Shown: positions 1-10,070 of the stretch, in pieces
How positions within the stretch are numbered: position 1 is the first letter of the stretch
Layout of the letters: each line of letters starts with the position of its first letter
From: Serratia sp. PL17
GTDB lineage: Bacteria > Pseudomonadota > Gammaproteobacteria > Enterobacterales > Enterobacteriaceae
DNA length: 64,000 bases
Direction: 5' to 3'
NCBI RefSeq assembly: GCF_017832355.1
Contig: NZ_JAFIBY010000001.1
Span: 124,001-188,000, forward strand
Made by a program: the position numbers and the translations under genes
The notes under the pieces: model-generated
What the model saw: only the letters and a program-made list of their open reading frames with translations
Database searches by the model: none
Told to the model about the DNA's origin: nothing

Positions 1-1516
1 CAATCTGTGCGCAGCGGGTGCCATTGTTATCGGCAAAACCAATCTTGATCAGTTTGCTACAGGCCTGGTAGGCACCCGCTCACCGCATGGCGCGGTGGTT
101 AACAGTTTCGATAGCCGCTATGTCAGCGGTGGCTCCAGTTCCGGGTCGGCCTCGGTGGTGGCTCGCGGTTTGCTGCCGTTCTCACTGGGTACCGACACGG
201 CGGGTTCCGGGCGTGTGCCGGCAGGGTTCAACAATATTGTTGGCCTAAAACCCACCAAGGGATGGTTGTCGAACCGTGGCGTCGTCCCCGCGTGTCGGTT
301 GAATGACACCGTCTCGGTATTTGCCCTGACAGTGGCGGACGCCGCGCTGGTGGCTGAACTGGCGGGGGGTTATGACCCTGCCGATGCTTACTCTTGCACT
401 CATCCCCAGACCGCCCCGGCGGATCTTCCCGCTGCCCCCCGTTTTGCGGTGCCTGCCCAGCTTGAGTTTTTCGGCGATGTACAAGCCGAGCAGGCATTTC
501 AACGGGCGTTGGTGCAGTTGCAACGCTGCGGTGTAACGCTGGAAAGGCTCGATTTTACGCCGTTTCGTGTCCTGGCAGAGCAGCTGTATTACGGCCCCTG
601 GGTGGCGGAACGTACCGTCGCGGTCGAAGCCATGCTGAGCGCTAACCCGCAGGCCATCAACCCGGTGGTTCGCGGTATCGTCAATAACGGCCTGAAGTAC
701 AGCGCCTGTGATGCTTACAAAGCGGAGTATCTCCGTGCTGAATTGGCACGGCAGATCGGGCAACGGCTTGCCGCCTTCGACGCGCTAGTGGTGCCGACTT
801 CACCGACCATCCGCACCTTAGCGGAAATGGAACAAGAACCGGTGTTGTTCAATTCGCAATTCGGGACCTACACCAATTTCACCAACCTGGCCGATCTGAG
901 CGCACTGGCACTGCCAGCACCGATGCGTGATGACGGTTTGCCTGCGGGAATCACACTGGTCGCGCCTGCCTGGCACGACCGGGCGCTGGCAGCGTTCGGC
1001 CTGCGCTGGCAGCAGGCACAGGATCTGCCGCTTGGTGCGACAGATCGCTTGTTGTCTCCTTCTCAACCTTTGGCGTCATCGAGCCAGCATGTGCGTGTGG
1101 CGGTGGTCGGTGCGCACCTTAGCGATATGCCCCTGAATTTCCAGCTCACGCAGCGATCGGCGACCTTCGTAGAGCACACCACCACCGCACCTTGCTACCG
1201 CCTCTACGCGCTGGCCAATACTCAGCCGCCCAAACCGGGGTTGGTTAAGGCTGAGCAGGGGGCGGCCATCCGCGTCGAGCTGTGGGATATCCCGTTGGCA
1301 CGCTTTGGCGAGTTCGTGGCGGAGATCCCCGCACCGCTGGGCATTGGCACGCTACTGCTGGCGGACGGACGTCGGGTAAAAGGCTTTATCTGCGAACCCT
1401 GGGCGCTGCAGGGTGCCATGGATATCACTGAATTCGGCGGTTGGCGCAACTATACCCTTCATCTTTCAAACCGTGGCGTTGTTGGCTGCGCAGACACACC
1501 CCAGTCACTTCCCTGA
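1..1516 (+). CDS. atzF: Allophanate hydrolase, 5'-truncated by window edge
   Basis: It hydrolyses allophanate to ammonia and CO2, the second step of the ATP-dependent urea amidolyase route. The frame is open from base 2 and gives 504 visible residues; the start and the catalytic Lys lie outside the window. The amidase-signature core is seen in GGSSSGSAS (encoded near base 125) and SLGTDTAGSGRVPAG (near 185), the cis-Ser/Ser part of the Ser-cisSer-Lys triad. From about residue 355 a separate C-terminal domain follows (HVRVAVVGAHLSDMPLN ... ITEFGGWRNYTL), as in AtzF and the Dur1 part of fungal urea amidolyase. That domain separates it from GatA-type amidases. It sits 87 nt upstream of urea carboxylase on the same strand, so the two are probably co-transcribed. 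Confidence 0.93.
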   Translation, partial: NLCAAGAIVIGKTNLDQFATGLVGTRSPHGAVVNSFDSRYVSGGSSSGSASVVARGLLPFSLGTDTAGSGRVPAGFNNIVGLKPTKGWLSNRGVVPACRLNDTVSVFALTVADAALVAELAGGYDPADAYSCTHPQTAPADLPAAPRFAVPAQLEFFGDVQAEQAFQRALVQLQRCGVTLERLDFTPFRVLAEQLYYGPWVAERTVAVEAMLSANPQAINPVVRGIVNNGLKYSACDAYKAEYLRAELARQIGQRLAAFDALVVPTSPTIRTLAEMEQEPVLFNSQFGTYTNFTNLADLSALALPAPMRDDGLPAGITLVAPAWHDRALAAFGLRWQQAQDLPLGATDRLLSPSQPLASSSQHVRVAVVGAHLSDMPLNFQLTQRSATFVEHTTTAPCYRLYALANTQPPKPGLVKAEQGAAIRVELWDIPLARFGEFVAEIPAPLGIGTLLLADGRRVKGFICEPWALQGAMDITEFGGWRNYTLHLSNRGVVGCADTPQSLP

Positions 1517-1603
1517 GTGAGCGTCTGGGGATGTCCCTGTTTGCGTCTGGCCACAGCCTGAAAGCTATTGGGTATCGCTCTTTGGTCCTATGAGGAATAC
1601 ATC

Positions 1604-4600
1604 ATGTTTACTACCGTATTAATCGCCAACCGCGGTGAAATTGCCTGCCGCGCGATCCGCACCCTGAAGCGTTTGGGGGTCATCAGCGTAGCGGTATACT
1701 CCGACGCCGATCGCAATGCGCCGCACGTAACAGAAGCCGATCTGGCGGTGCCACTCGGCGGCGAAAAGGCGAGTGACAGTTACCTGTGCATCGACAAGAT
1801 CCTGACGGCGGCGAGAGAAACTGGCGCGCAGGCGATCTACCCCGGCTACGGCTTTCTGTCTGAAAGCGCGGAGTTTGCCGAGGCTTGCGAAGCGGCGGGC
1901 ATCGCGTTCATTGGCCCAACTGCGGCGCAAATTCGCGAGTTTGGCCTGAAACACCGGGCGCGTGAATTGGCGGCGGTGGCACAGGTGCCGATGACGCCAG
2001 GTACCGGTTTGTTGGGCAGTATTGAAGAGGCGATTAACGCCGCCAGAGATATTGGCTATCCGGTGATGCTGAAAAGCACCGCGGGAGGGGGCGGTATCGG
2101 CTTGACGCGCTGCGATGATGAAACTGCGTTGCGTGAAGCCTACGACAGTGTGAAGCGGCTGGGCGAGCAATTCTTCCGTGACTCTGGGGCGTTTATCGAA
2201 CGCTTTGTCGATCAGGCACGCCATGTCGAAGTACAGATCTTTGGCGACGGCCAGGGCTGGGTGGTGGCACTTGGCGAGCGCGACTGTTCTTTGCAGCGAC
2301 GCAACCAGAAGGTGGTGGAGGAAACCCCCGCACCGAACCTGCCGGCGGCGACCCGTCAGGCGTTACATCAGGCGGCGGTGGCACTGGGGGCCTCGGTCAA
2401 TTACCGCAGCGCAGGCACCGTAGAGTTTATCTACGACGGTGCGCGCGACGAGTTTTATTTCCTTGAGGTGAACACCCGTTTGCAGGTGGAGCATCCCGTC
2501 ACCGAGATGGTGACCGGGCTGGATCTGATTGAGTGCATGTTGCAGGTGGCAGCGGGTGACGCGCTGGATTGGGCGGCGCTGCAACGACCACCGCAGGGCG
2601 CGTCTATTGAGGTCCGTATTTATGCGGAAGATCCGCTGAAGAACTTCCAGCCTAGCCCAGGGGTTTTGACCGACGTGTATTTCCCGGCGTCTGTGCGGGT
2701 TGACGGCTGGGTGGCTACCGGCAGTGAGGTGTCAGCCTTTTACGATCCGATGATCGCCAAGTTGATTGTTCATGGGGACGATCGCCAACAGGCGCTGGAG
2801 AAAATGCGGGTAGCGCTGGATGCCACCCGGTTGCACGGCATTGCCACCAATTTGGATTACCTGCGGCAGGTGATCGCGACGGCCGAATTCCAAACCGGCA
2901 GCATGTGGACCCGAATGCTGGACAGCTTCCGCTTCCAGCCCAGCAGTATTGAAGTGTTGCAACCGGGCACCTACAGCAGCGTGCAGGATTACCCAGGACG
3001 CCTCGGTTATTGGGATATCGGCGTACCGCCATCGGGGCCGATGGACGATTTTGCCTTCCGGTTGGCGAACCGCATCGTTGGCAACCACCCCAGTGCTGCC
3101 GGGTTGGAGTTTACCCTGCAGGGCCCAACCCTACGCTTCCATTGTGACGCCACCATTGCCTTGACCGGTGCCGACTGCCCGGCAGATTTGGACGGTGAAG
3201 CCTTGCCCTATTGGCAGCCGATAACCGTTAGGGCGGGGCAAGTGTTACGGCTTGGTCGTGCTCAGCACGGATGCCGCAGTTATCTGGCGGTACGCAACGG
3301 CTTTGACGTGCCGGTGTATTTAGGGAGCCGTTCGACATTCGCACTGGGGCAGTTTGGTGGGCACGCCGGGCGCACCTTGCGCGTGGCAGATATGCTGACG
3401 GTATCTCAGCCGGCGCTGGCGGCCTCTACCACTCCGGCACCGATCGCCGCACCGCAGGCAATGGATGACAGCCTGATCCCGCAGTACGGCAACGTGTGGA
3501 ACATTGGCGTGCTGTATGGTCCTCACGGCGCACCGGACTTCTTTACCCCAGAATCTATCGACAACTTCTTTGCTGCCGAATGGCAGGTGCATTACAACTC
3601 CAACCGACTGGGTGTGCGCCTGTCTGGGCCGAAACCTGACTGGGCACGGCAAGACGGCGGCGAAGCCGGGTTACACCCGTCCAACGTACACGACTGCGAA
3701 TACGCTATTGGCGCGATTAACTTCACCGGCGATTTTCCAGTGATCCTGACCCGTGACGGGCCCAGCCTCGGGGGATTTGTCTGTCCGGTGACTATTGCCA
3801 AGGCTGAGTTGTGGAAGGTCGGTCAGGTGAAGCCGGGCGACCGCATCCGTTTTCATCCGATCGGTTTCAAACAGGCGCAATCACTGGAGCAGGCACAGCT
3901 CGGCAGTATCGAAGCGTTGGCCGCAGTGAAGGCCATTACTCTGGCACCGCCGGATCTGACACCGGGTATCACCGCGTCCGCCACGATTCTGGCGGCGTTA
4001 CCGTCCACCGACAGCCGTCCCGCAGTGGTTTATCGTCAAGCCGGGGATGGCTACATTTTGCTGGAGTACGGTGACAACGTGCTCGATCTGGCACTGAGGC
4101 TGCGCATTCATCTGCTGATGCAGTCGCTTAAGCAGGACACGATCCCCGGCGTCGAGGAACTGTCACCCGGCGTACGATCGCTGCAAATTCGTTACGACAG
4201 CCGCACCCTTGGCCAGGCCGATTTACTCCAGCGCTTGTTGGCGCGTGAAGAGACTCTGGGTGATATCAGCCAGTTGAAGGTACCGACGCGCACGGTTTAT
4301 CTGCCGATGGCGTTTGAAGATTCTGCCACGCTGGGGGCGGTGGAGCGCTATCAGCAGACGGTGCGTTCATCCGCGCCCTGGCTACCCAACAACGTCGATT
4401 TCATTCAGCGCATTAATGGGCTTGGCACCCGTGAACAGGTGCGCGACATCATCTTTGACGCCAGCTACCTGATCCTCGGGCTGGGTGACGTTTACCTCGG
4501 TGCGCCGTGCGCGGTCCCGATCGACCCGCGCCACCGCTTGCTCAGTTCCAAGTACAACCCCGCGCGTACCCATACCGCCGAGGGCACGGTCGGCATCGGC

Positions 4601-5227
4601 GGCATGTACATGTGCATCTATGGCATGGACTCACCGGGCGGCTATCAACTGGTTGGCCGCACGCTGCCGATCTGGAACAAATTCCTCAAAAACCCTCAGT
4701 TCAACCCTGGTGAACCCTGGCTGCTGCACTTCTTCGACCAGGTGCGCTTTTACCCGGTCAGCGAACAGCAACTGGATGAACAACGCGAGGCTTTCCGTGA
4801 AGGGCGCGCACAGATCCGCATCGAAGACAGCGTGTTTGATTTTGCCGAGTATCGCCGTTTCCTGGCGGATAACGCCGCGGATATCAGCGCCTTCCAACAG
4901 CGCCAGCAGCAGGCGTTTAACCACGAGGTGACGCGGTGGCAGGCTGAAGAAGGGGAAGCCGAGGCACAGCTGCTGCCGCCACAGGACGATGAAGAAGAGG
5001 TCGATGGGTATCTGGTAAGCGCCGATCTGAACGGCAACGTGTGGAAAATTCTGGTGGAGCCGGGCCAAACCGTGGAAGCCGGCCAGCCGCTGATTGTGGT
5101 TGAGGCAATGAAGATGGAGCTGGCGGTCACTGCGCCGCGTGCCGGCGTCATTAAGCGCATCAGTTGCCGGCAGGGACGGCCGGTGGGGCCGGGTGATGCA
5201 CTGCTGTGGTTGGAGCATGCCAGCTAG
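1604..5227 (+). CDS. uca: Urea carboxylase, biotin-dependent
   Basis: It carboxylates urea to allophanate using ATP, bicarbonate and biotin, supplying the preceding hydrolase. The 1207-aa protein has the full family layout: an N-terminal biotin carboxylase (about 1-445; starts TTVLIANRGEIACRAIRT, ATP-grasp STAGGGGIGL, FLEVNTRLQVEHPVTE), a central KipA/KipI-like carboxyltransferase region (about 460-1050; VQDYPGRLGYWDIGVPPSGP), and a C-terminal biotinyl domain with VVEAMKMELAV, the biotinylated Lys at 1170. I chose ATG 1604, preceded by TGAGGAA at 1591-1597, over an upstream in-frame start at 1568 that would add 12 non-homologous residues. The UAAP1/UAAP2 proteins often linked to this enzyme are not between the genes seen here. 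Confidence 0.97.
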   Translation: MFTTVLIANRGEIACRAIRTLKRLGVISVAVYSDADRNAPHVTEADLAVPLGGEKASDSYLCIDKILTAARETGAQAIYPGYGFLSESAEFAEACEAAGIAFIGPTAAQIREFGLKHRARELAAVAQVPMTPGTGLLGSIEEAINAARDIGYPVMLKSTAGGGGIGLTRCDDETALREAYDSVKRLGEQFFRDSGAFIERFVDQARHVEVQIFGDGQGWVVALGERDCSLQRRNQKVVEETPAPNLPAATRQALHQAAVALGASVNYRSAGTVEFIYDGARDEFYFLEVNTRLQVEHPVTEMVTGLDLIECMLQVAAGDALDWAALQRPPQGASIEVRIYAEDPLKNFQPSPGVLTDVYFPASVRVDGWVATGSEVSAFYDPMIAKLIVHGDDRQQALEKMRVALDATRLHGIATNLDYLRQVIATAEFQTGSMWTRMLDSFRFQPSSIEVLQPGTYSSVQDYPGRLGYWDIGVPPSGPMDDFAFRLANRIVGNHPSAAGLEFTLQGPTLRFHCDATIALTGADCPADLDGEALPYWQPITVRAGQVLRLGRAQHGCRSYLAVRNGFDVPVYLGSRSTFALGQFGGHAGRTLRVADMLTVSQPALAASTTPAPIAAPQAMDDSLIPQYGNVWNIGVLYGPHGAPDFFTPESIDNFFAAEWQVHYNSNRLGVRLSGPKPDWARQDGGEAGLHPSNVHDCEYAIGAINFTGDFPVILTRDGPSLGGFVCPVTIAKAELWKVGQVKPGDRIRFHPIGFKQAQSLEQAQLGSIEALAAVKAITLAPPDLTPGITASATILAALPSTDSRPAVVYRQAGDGYILLEYGDNVLDLALRLRIHLLMQSLKQDTIPGVEELSPGVRSLQIRYDSRTLGQADLLQRLLAREETLGDISQLKVPTRTVYLPMAFEDSATLGAVERYQQTVRSSAPWLPNNVDFIQRINGLGTREQVRDIIFDASYLILGLGDVYLGAPCAVPIDPRHRLLSSKYNPARTHTAEGTVGIGGMYMCIYGMDSPGGYQLVGRTLPIWNKFLKNPQFNPGEPWLLHFFDQVRFYPVSEQQLDEQREAFREGRAQIRIEDSVFDFAEYRRFLADNAADISAFQQRQQQAFNHEVTRWQAEEGEAEAQLLPPQDDEEEVDGYLVSADLNGNVWKILVEPGQTVEAGQPLIVVEAMKMELAVTAPRAGVIKRISCRQGRPVGPGDALLWLEHAS

Positions 5228-5280
5228 CCATCTTTATTGATTGCGGGGCGTGGCACGCTGCGTCCGCAGAGAGGAATGCG

Positions 5281-5976
5281 ATGCAAATCATTAATAGCCG
5301 CAGTAAGGCGCGACCAGAAGGGTTGGCGGAGCGCATCTATCTCCAGCTCAAGGACGATATTTTCGATTTCCACCTGCTGCCGGGGGACCGCTTTAGCGAA
5401 AACGAGGTTGCACAACGGATGGACGTCAGCCGTACGCCGGTGCGGCAGGCCCTGTTTTGGCTGGAGCGTGAGGGGTATGTCGAGGTGCATTTCCGCAGTG
5501 GTTGGCAGGTGCGGCCGTTCGATTTTGCTTACTTCGAAGAGCTGTATGACCTGCGCATTGTGCTGGAGTGTGAGGCAGTCAAACGCCTGTGCGCGAGACC
5601 TGCGGGGACAATGCCGCTGCAACTGGAGGGGCTCACCCGCTTCTGGATCGACGAGCCGCGGCTGGAAGACGGCAAGACGGTTTCGTTGCACGACGAGCAA
5701 TTTCATATGGCGCTGGTGGACGCGGCGGGCAATGGCGAAATGGCGCGTATTCATCGCGACCTGACCGAGAAGATCCGCATTATCCGCCGGCTGGACTTCA
5801 CCCAGACAAGCCGGGTTGAAGCGACCTACAACGAACATGCCGCCATTTTACGGGCGATCCTGCAACACCATACCGGGGAGGCGCAAATGCGGCTCACTGA
5901 TCATATCGCCGTCAGCAAGGCTGAGGTACGAAAAATAACGCTGCACATGCTGCATCAGGCAAGGCTTCAGCAATAA
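5281..5976 (+). CDS. GntR-family regulator, FCD subfamily
   Basis: A 231-aa transcription factor. The N-terminal winged helix (about 15-80) contains LLPGDRFSENEVAQRMDVSR and TPVRQALFWLEREGYVEV, the GntR signature. The rest is an all-helical FCD ligand domain (ELYDLRIVLECEAVKRL; His in SLHDEQFHMALVDAAGN; a late NEHAAILRAILQ), whose His/Asp residues usually hold a metal. It lies 53 nt after urea carboxylase and 105 nt before urtA, on the same strand, so it is the obvious candidate regulator of the urea block. The ligand is unknown; urea, allophanate or a pathway product would fit. ATG 5281 follows AGAGAGGAA; an upstream in-frame start at 5206 would overlap uca and lacks homology. Confidence 0.88.
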   Translation: MQIINSRSKARPEGLAERIYLQLKDDIFDFHLLPGDRFSENEVAQRMDVSRTPVRQALFWLEREGYVEVHFRSGWQVRPFDFAYFEELYDLRIVLECEAVKRLCARPAGTMPLQLEGLTRFWIDEPRLEDGKTVSLHDEQFHMALVDAAGNGEMARIHRDLTEKIRIIRRLDFTQTSRVEATYNEHAAILRAILQHHTGEAQMRLTDHIAVSKAEVRKITLHMLHQARLQQ

Positions 5977-6081
5977 CCCCTCAGTCCTTCGTGCTGCGGC
6001 GGGTCATGCTGCAACTCGACATCAAGAGGGGGGGTTTTCTTAAAGAAGGTTGGTTTTCTAACATTCACCGGGAGTTTGAAT

Positions 6082-7350
6082 ATGAAACGTCGTCACTTTA
6101 TAAAAGCGTTTGCGCTGTCTGCCACCATGGTCGGAATGGGAATGGCCTGGAGTGCACAAGCCGCCGACACCATTAAGGTCGGTATCCTGAGTTCGCTGTC
6201 CGGCACCATGGCCATTTCTGAAACGCCGCTCAAGGACGTGGCACTGATGACCATTGATGACATCAATGCCAAGGGCGGCGTTTTGGGTAAAAAACTGGAA
6301 GCGGTGGTGGTTGACCCGGCCTCCAATTGGCCGTTGTTTGCCGAAAAGGCACGTCAGTTGCTGAGCCAGGATAAGGTGGCGGCGGTGTTTGGTTGTTGGA
6401 CCTCGGTGTCGCGCAAATCCGTGCTGCCGGTATTCGAAGAGCTCAATGGCCTGCTGTTCTACCCGGTGCAGTACGAAGGGGAAGAGATGTCGCCCAACGT
6501 GTTCTACACCGGTGCGGCGCCTAACCAGCAGGCGATTCCGGCGGTGGAATACCTGCTGAGTGAGGATGGCGGCTCAGCCAAACGCTTCTTCTTGTTGGGT
6601 ACCGACTATGTGTATCCGCGTACCACCAATAAGATCCTGCGTGCCTTCCTGCATTCGAAAGGCATTCAAGATAAAGATATCGAAGAGGTTTATACGCCGT
6701 TCGGCTATAGCGACTACCAAACCATTGTCGCCAACATCAAGAAATTCTCTGCCGGTGGCAAAACGGCGGTGATCTCCACCATCAACGGGGACTCCAACGT
6801 CCCGTTCTACAAAGAATTGGCTAATCAGGGGATTAAGGCCACCGATGTGCCGGTGATTGCATTCTCGGTCGGGGAGGAAGAGCTGCGCGGTATCGACACC
6901 AAACCGCTGGTCGGCAACCTGGCAGCCTGGAACTACTTTGAATCAGTGGATAACCCGACCAACAAGCAATTCGTCAGCGAATGGCGTGCCTATGCCAAGG
7001 CACACAATCTGCCGAACTACGCGACCGCGGTGACCAACGATCCGATGGAAGCCACCTATGTCGGCATCCATATGTGGGCACAGGCGGTTGAGAAGGCCGG
7101 CACGACTGACGTTGACAAGGTGCGAGCCGCCATGGCCGGACAGACTTTCGCCGCGCCGTCGGGCTTTACCCTGACCATGGATGCCACCAACCACCATCTG
7201 CACAAGCCGGTGATGATCGGTGAGATCGAGGGCAACGGTCAGTTCAACGTGGTATGGCAGACCGATGCTCCGGTACGTGCCCAGCCGTGGAGCCCGTACA
7301 TTCCCGGCAATGACAAAAAACCGGATTACCCCGTAAAAGGCGGTAAGTAA
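6082..7350 (+). CDS. urtA: Urea ABC transporter substrate-binding protein UrtA
   Basis: This periplasmic receptor feeds urea to UrtBC. The 422-aa protein has a 29-residue signal with a twin-arginine-like start (KRRHFIKAF) and an AQA cleavage site, then a type I periplasmic-binding fold (DTIKVGILSSLSGTMAISE ... VFGCWTSVSRKSVLPVFEE ... LFYPVQYEGEE). The last two motifs separate UrtA from branched-chain amino-acid receptors such as LivJ. ATG 6082 has GGAG at 6071-6074; a TTG at 6076 is in frame but worse placed. It opens the urtABCDE operon. Confidence 0.95.
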   Translation: MKRRHFIKAFALSATMVGMGMAWSAQAADTIKVGILSSLSGTMAISETPLKDVALMTIDDINAKGGVLGKKLEAVVVDPASNWPLFAEKARQLLSQDKVAAVFGCWTSVSRKSVLPVFEELNGLLFYPVQYEGEEMSPNVFYTGAAPNQQAIPAVEYLLSEDGGSAKRFFLLGTDYVYPRTTNKILRAFLHSKGIQDKDIEEVYTPFGYSDYQTIVANIKKFSAGGKTAVISTINGDSNVPFYKELANQGIKATDVPVIAFSVGEEELRGIDTKPLVGNLAAWNYFESVDNPTNKQFVSEWRAYAKAHNLPNYATAVTNDPMEATYVGIHMWAQAVEKAGTTDVDKVRAAMAGQTFAAPSGFTLTMDATNHHLHKPVMIGEIEGNGQFNVVWQTDAPVRAQPWSPYIPGNDKKPDYPVKGGK

Positions 7351-7356
7351 TGCCTG

Positions 7357-7378
7357 GCCCCCCGTGATGGCGGGGGGC
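7357..7378 (+). other. GC-rich hairpin between urtA and urtB
   Basis: GCCCCCC (7357-7363) pairs with GGGGGGC (7372-7378) across an 8-nt loop, seven nt after the urtA stop. No T-run follows (TGACTGAGC), so it does not look like a full intrinsic terminator. Hairpins of this kind after a binding-protein gene commonly protect or partly terminate the message so that the receptor outnumbers the membrane subunits. That role is inferred. Confidence 0.7.
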
Positions 7379-7413
7379 TGACTGAGCTATGCCCCATTGC
7401 GACGAGACATCTG

Positions 7414-8994
7414 ATGAAACCTTTATCTTCAAACCCACTCAGGCATCTGTGGTTATTGCTGTGCTGCCTGCCCATGTTCGCGCAGGCGGGCCCAGCCGAT
7501 GATTTTGTTGCGGCCAGCCGCACGCAGCAGGCCAAATTATTGCAGGCCTGGGCGATCGCGCCGGACGCTTCGCGCTTGCCGTTACTGCAGGCGCTGAAGC
7601 AGGAAAACGTGGTGGTCGACGAGGCTAAACATGCCTTTGCTCAGCAGGGCGATCGTTATCAGCCGTTGGACGGCTCCGCGGCCCCGACCGGTGTGCCAAA
7701 GAAAGTGTGGCTGAATAACCGCCTGCGCATTCTGATCGCCAACGCGCTGTCGGCCCACCGGTTGGTCAGTGAGGATCCTGCGCTGCGTTTGCAGGCGGCC
7801 CAGGCCTTGCAGCGTGAAGCGCAAAACGATCAGCTGCCGTTGCTGAGCCAGAGACTGGCACAGGAGAAAGACAGCCGGGTGCACGAGGCGTTAAGCATTG
7901 CGTTGGCTAATCTGCAACTTGCCGATAGCGATGCCGGGGTGCGCCTTAATGCGGTTCGGTTGCTCGGCAGTTCGGGCGATCCGGAAACCCAGACGCGGTT
8001 ACAGGTAATGACTGACGCCACCCATGAGCCGGATGCCGCCGTGCGTGCCGAAGCGCTGAAAAGCCTGAGCAGCGTGAAACATCGGCTGATGTTAGGCGAT
8101 CTGATCGGCCAGGCGTTTACCGGGCTGTCACTGGGGTCGATCCTGTTGCTGGCGGCGCTCGGATTGGCGATCACCTATGGCTTGCTGGGGGTGATCAACA
8201 TGGCGCACGGCGAAATGCTGATGCTCGGCGCTTACTCGGCTTATCTGGTACAGGGGGCGTTTCAACAGTTCGCACCGCAGTGGCTGGCGCTGTATCCGCT
8301 GGTGGCCTTGCCGGTGGCGTTCGCTATCACCGCTGGCATAGGTATGGTGCTGGAACGCACGGTGATCCGCCATCTTTATGGTCGGCCGTTGGAAACCCTG
8401 CTGGCGACCTGGGGGATCAGCCTGGTGTTGATCCAAGGGGTGCGGGTGTTGTTTGGCGCACAGAACGTAGAGGTTGCCAACCCGGCCTGGCTGTCGGGGG
8501 GCATTCAGCTGTTGCCGAATCTGGTGCTGCCCTGGAATCGCATTGCCGTGATCCTGTTCGTGGTACTGGTGTTGGTACTCACCTGGCTATTACTGAATAA
8601 AACTCGCCTTGGCATGAACGTGCGCGCCGTGACGCAAAATCGCGCGATGGCGGCTTGCTGCGGCGTGCCCACCGGTCGTGTCGATATGTTGGCATTCGGT
8701 TTGGGTTCCGGTATCGCCGGATTGGGGGGCGTCGCACTGTCGCAGCTGGGCAATGTCGGGCCCGAGCTGGGGCAGGGTTACATCATCGACTCGTTCCTGG
8801 TGGTGGTGCTCGGTGGCGTCGGCCAACTGGCGGGTACCGTGGTGGCGGCCTTTGGTCTCGGTATCGTCAACAAAATTCTTGAACCGGAGATTGGCGCCGT
8901 GCTGGGTAAAATCCTGATCCTGGTGCTGATTATTCTGTTTATTCAAAAACGTCCTCAGGGGCTATTCGCCTTCAAAGGCAGGGTGATCGACTGA
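7414..8994 (+). CDS. urtB: Urea ABC transporter permease UrtB
   Basis: This is one of the two membrane subunits of the urea importer, 526 aa. A cleavable-looking signal (LWLLLCCLPMFAQA, ending near 25) precedes about 200 residues of soluble helical sequence with HEAT-like repeats (LRLQAAQALQREAQND; DAGVRLNAVRLLGSSGD). The LivH-type membrane domain begins near residue 226 and has about eight hydrophobic segments; MNVRAVTQNRAMAACCGVP is the cytoplasmic coupling loop. The N-terminal extension is normal for proteobacterial UrtB and absent from LivH. Its stop shares one base with the urtC start (TGATG at 8992-8996). Confidence 0.95.
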   Translation: MKPLSSNPLRHLWLLLCCLPMFAQAGPADDFVAASRTQQAKLLQAWAIAPDASRLPLLQALKQENVVVDEAKHAFAQQGDRYQPLDGSAAPTGVPKKVWLNNRLRILIANALSAHRLVSEDPALRLQAAQALQREAQNDQLPLLSQRLAQEKDSRVHEALSIALANLQLADSDAGVRLNAVRLLGSSGDPETQTRLQVMTDATHEPDAAVRAEALKSLSSVKHRLMLGDLIGQAFTGLSLGSILLLAALGLAITYGLLGVINMAHGEMLMLGAYSAYLVQGAFQQFAPQWLALYPLVALPVAFAITAGIGMVLERTVIRHLYGRPLETLLATWGISLVLIQGVRVLFGAQNVEVANPAWLSGGIQLLPNLVLPWNRIAVILFVVLVLVLTWLLLNKTRLGMNVRAVTQNRAMAACCGVPTGRVDMLAFGLGSGIAGLGGVALSQLGNVGPELGQGYIIDSFLVVVLGGVGQLAGTVVAAFGLGIVNKILEPEIGAVLGKILILVLIILFIQKRPQGLFAFKGRVID

Positions 8995-10070
8995 TGAGCC
9001 AACCATTGACTGTAACCGGCGTGCAAAAGGCACCCCGGCTGGCGCTGGGCATCGGCGGGCTGGTATTACTGGCGCTGTTAATCATGCCGTTTCTTGCGCT
9101 ACTGCCGGCGGATAATCCGCTGGCAATGTCCACCTATACCCTGACCCTGGTGGGCAAAATTCTGTGCTATGCCGTGGTGGCCGTGGCGCTTGACCTGGTG
9201 TGGGGTTATGCCGGGCTACTGTCGCTAGGGCATGGGCTGTTTTTTGCCCTCGGCGGTTATGCCATGGGCATGTACCTGATGCGTCAGGCTGCGGGCGATG
9301 GCCTGCCGGGGTTTATGGCGTTCTTATCATGGAATGAGCTGCCGTGGTTTTGGAGCGGTACGCAGTATTTCGCCTGGGCATTGTGCCTGGTCGTGCTGGT
9401 GCCTGGAGTACTCGCCTTCGTTTTTGGTTATTTCGCTTTTCGTTCAAAAATTAAAGGGGTGTATTTCTCCATCATGACCCAGGCGTTGACCTACGCCGGT
9501 ATGTTGCTGTTTTTCCGTAACGAAACCGGCTTTGGCGGCAACAACGGCTTTACCGGGTTTACTACGTTATTGGGCTTTCCGATCACGGCGACCGGCACGC
9601 GGGTGGCGCTGTTTCTGACGACGGTGGTGCTGCTGGTGGCCAGTCTGGCGATCGGCTTCGCCCTGGCGCGCAGTAAGTTTGGCCGGGTATTGACGGCGGT
9701 GCGCGATGCGGAAAACCGCCTGACGTTTTGTGGTTACGATCCAAAGGGCTTCAAGCTGTTTGTCTGGACGCTGTCGGCGGTGTTGTGCGGGTTGGCCGGG
9801 GCATTGTACGTACCGCAGGTGGGGATTATCAATCCGGGCGAAATGTCGCCGACCAACTCAATCGAAGCCGCCATCTGGGTGGCGCTCGGCGGGCGCGGTA
9901 CCTTGGTGGGACCCTTGCTGGGGGCCGGTATTGTCAACGGCGCCAAGAGCTGGTTCACCATGGCGATTCCCGAGTATTGGCAGTTCTTCCTTGGCCTGAT
10001 GTTTATCGTCGTCACATTGTTCCTGCCCAAAGGGGTTATCGGGTTACTGCGCAGAGGTAAGTCACAATGA
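8994..10070 (+). CDS. urtC: Urea ABC transporter permease UrtC
   Basis: The second membrane subunit, 358 aa, LivM-type. It has about nine hydrophobic segments, a typical N-terminal DLVWGYAGLLSLGHGLFFALGGYAMGMY stretch (residues about 66-92), and the coupling loop FGRVLTAVRDAENRLTFCGY with the EAA-like Glu. The start overlaps urtB by one base and the end overlaps urtD in an ATGA, so translation is coupled along the operon. It should pair with UrtB to form the channel driven by UrtD/UrtE. Confidence 0.95.
   Translation: MSQPLTVTGVQKAPRLALGIGGLVLLALLIMPFLALLPADNPLAMSTYTLTLVGKILCYAVVAVALDLVWGYAGLLSLGHGLFFALGGYAMGMYLMRQAAGDGLPGFMAFLSWNELPWFWSGTQYFAWALCLVVLVPGVLAFVFGYFAFRSKIKGVYFSIMTQALTYAGMLLFFRNETGFGGNNGFTGFTTLLGFPITATGTRVALFLTTVVLLVASLAIGFALARSKFGRVLTAVRDAENRLTFCGYDPKGFKLFVWTLSAVLCGLAGALYVPQVGIINPGEMSPTNSIEAAIWVALGGRGTLVGPLLGAGIVNGAKSWFTMAIPEYWQFFLGLMFIVVTLFLPKGVIGLLRRGKSQ

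Noticed and set aside
5206-5280. Upstream start for the GntR gene.
   Set aside because: It would overlap the end of uca and adds 25 residues with no family similarity; GAGAGGAA supports 5281.
5997-6013. Sigma-54-like promoter upstream of urtA (CGGCGGGTCATGCTGCA).
   Set aside because: GG and GC are separated by 11 nt, not the required 10, and no NtrC-type site pair is visible.
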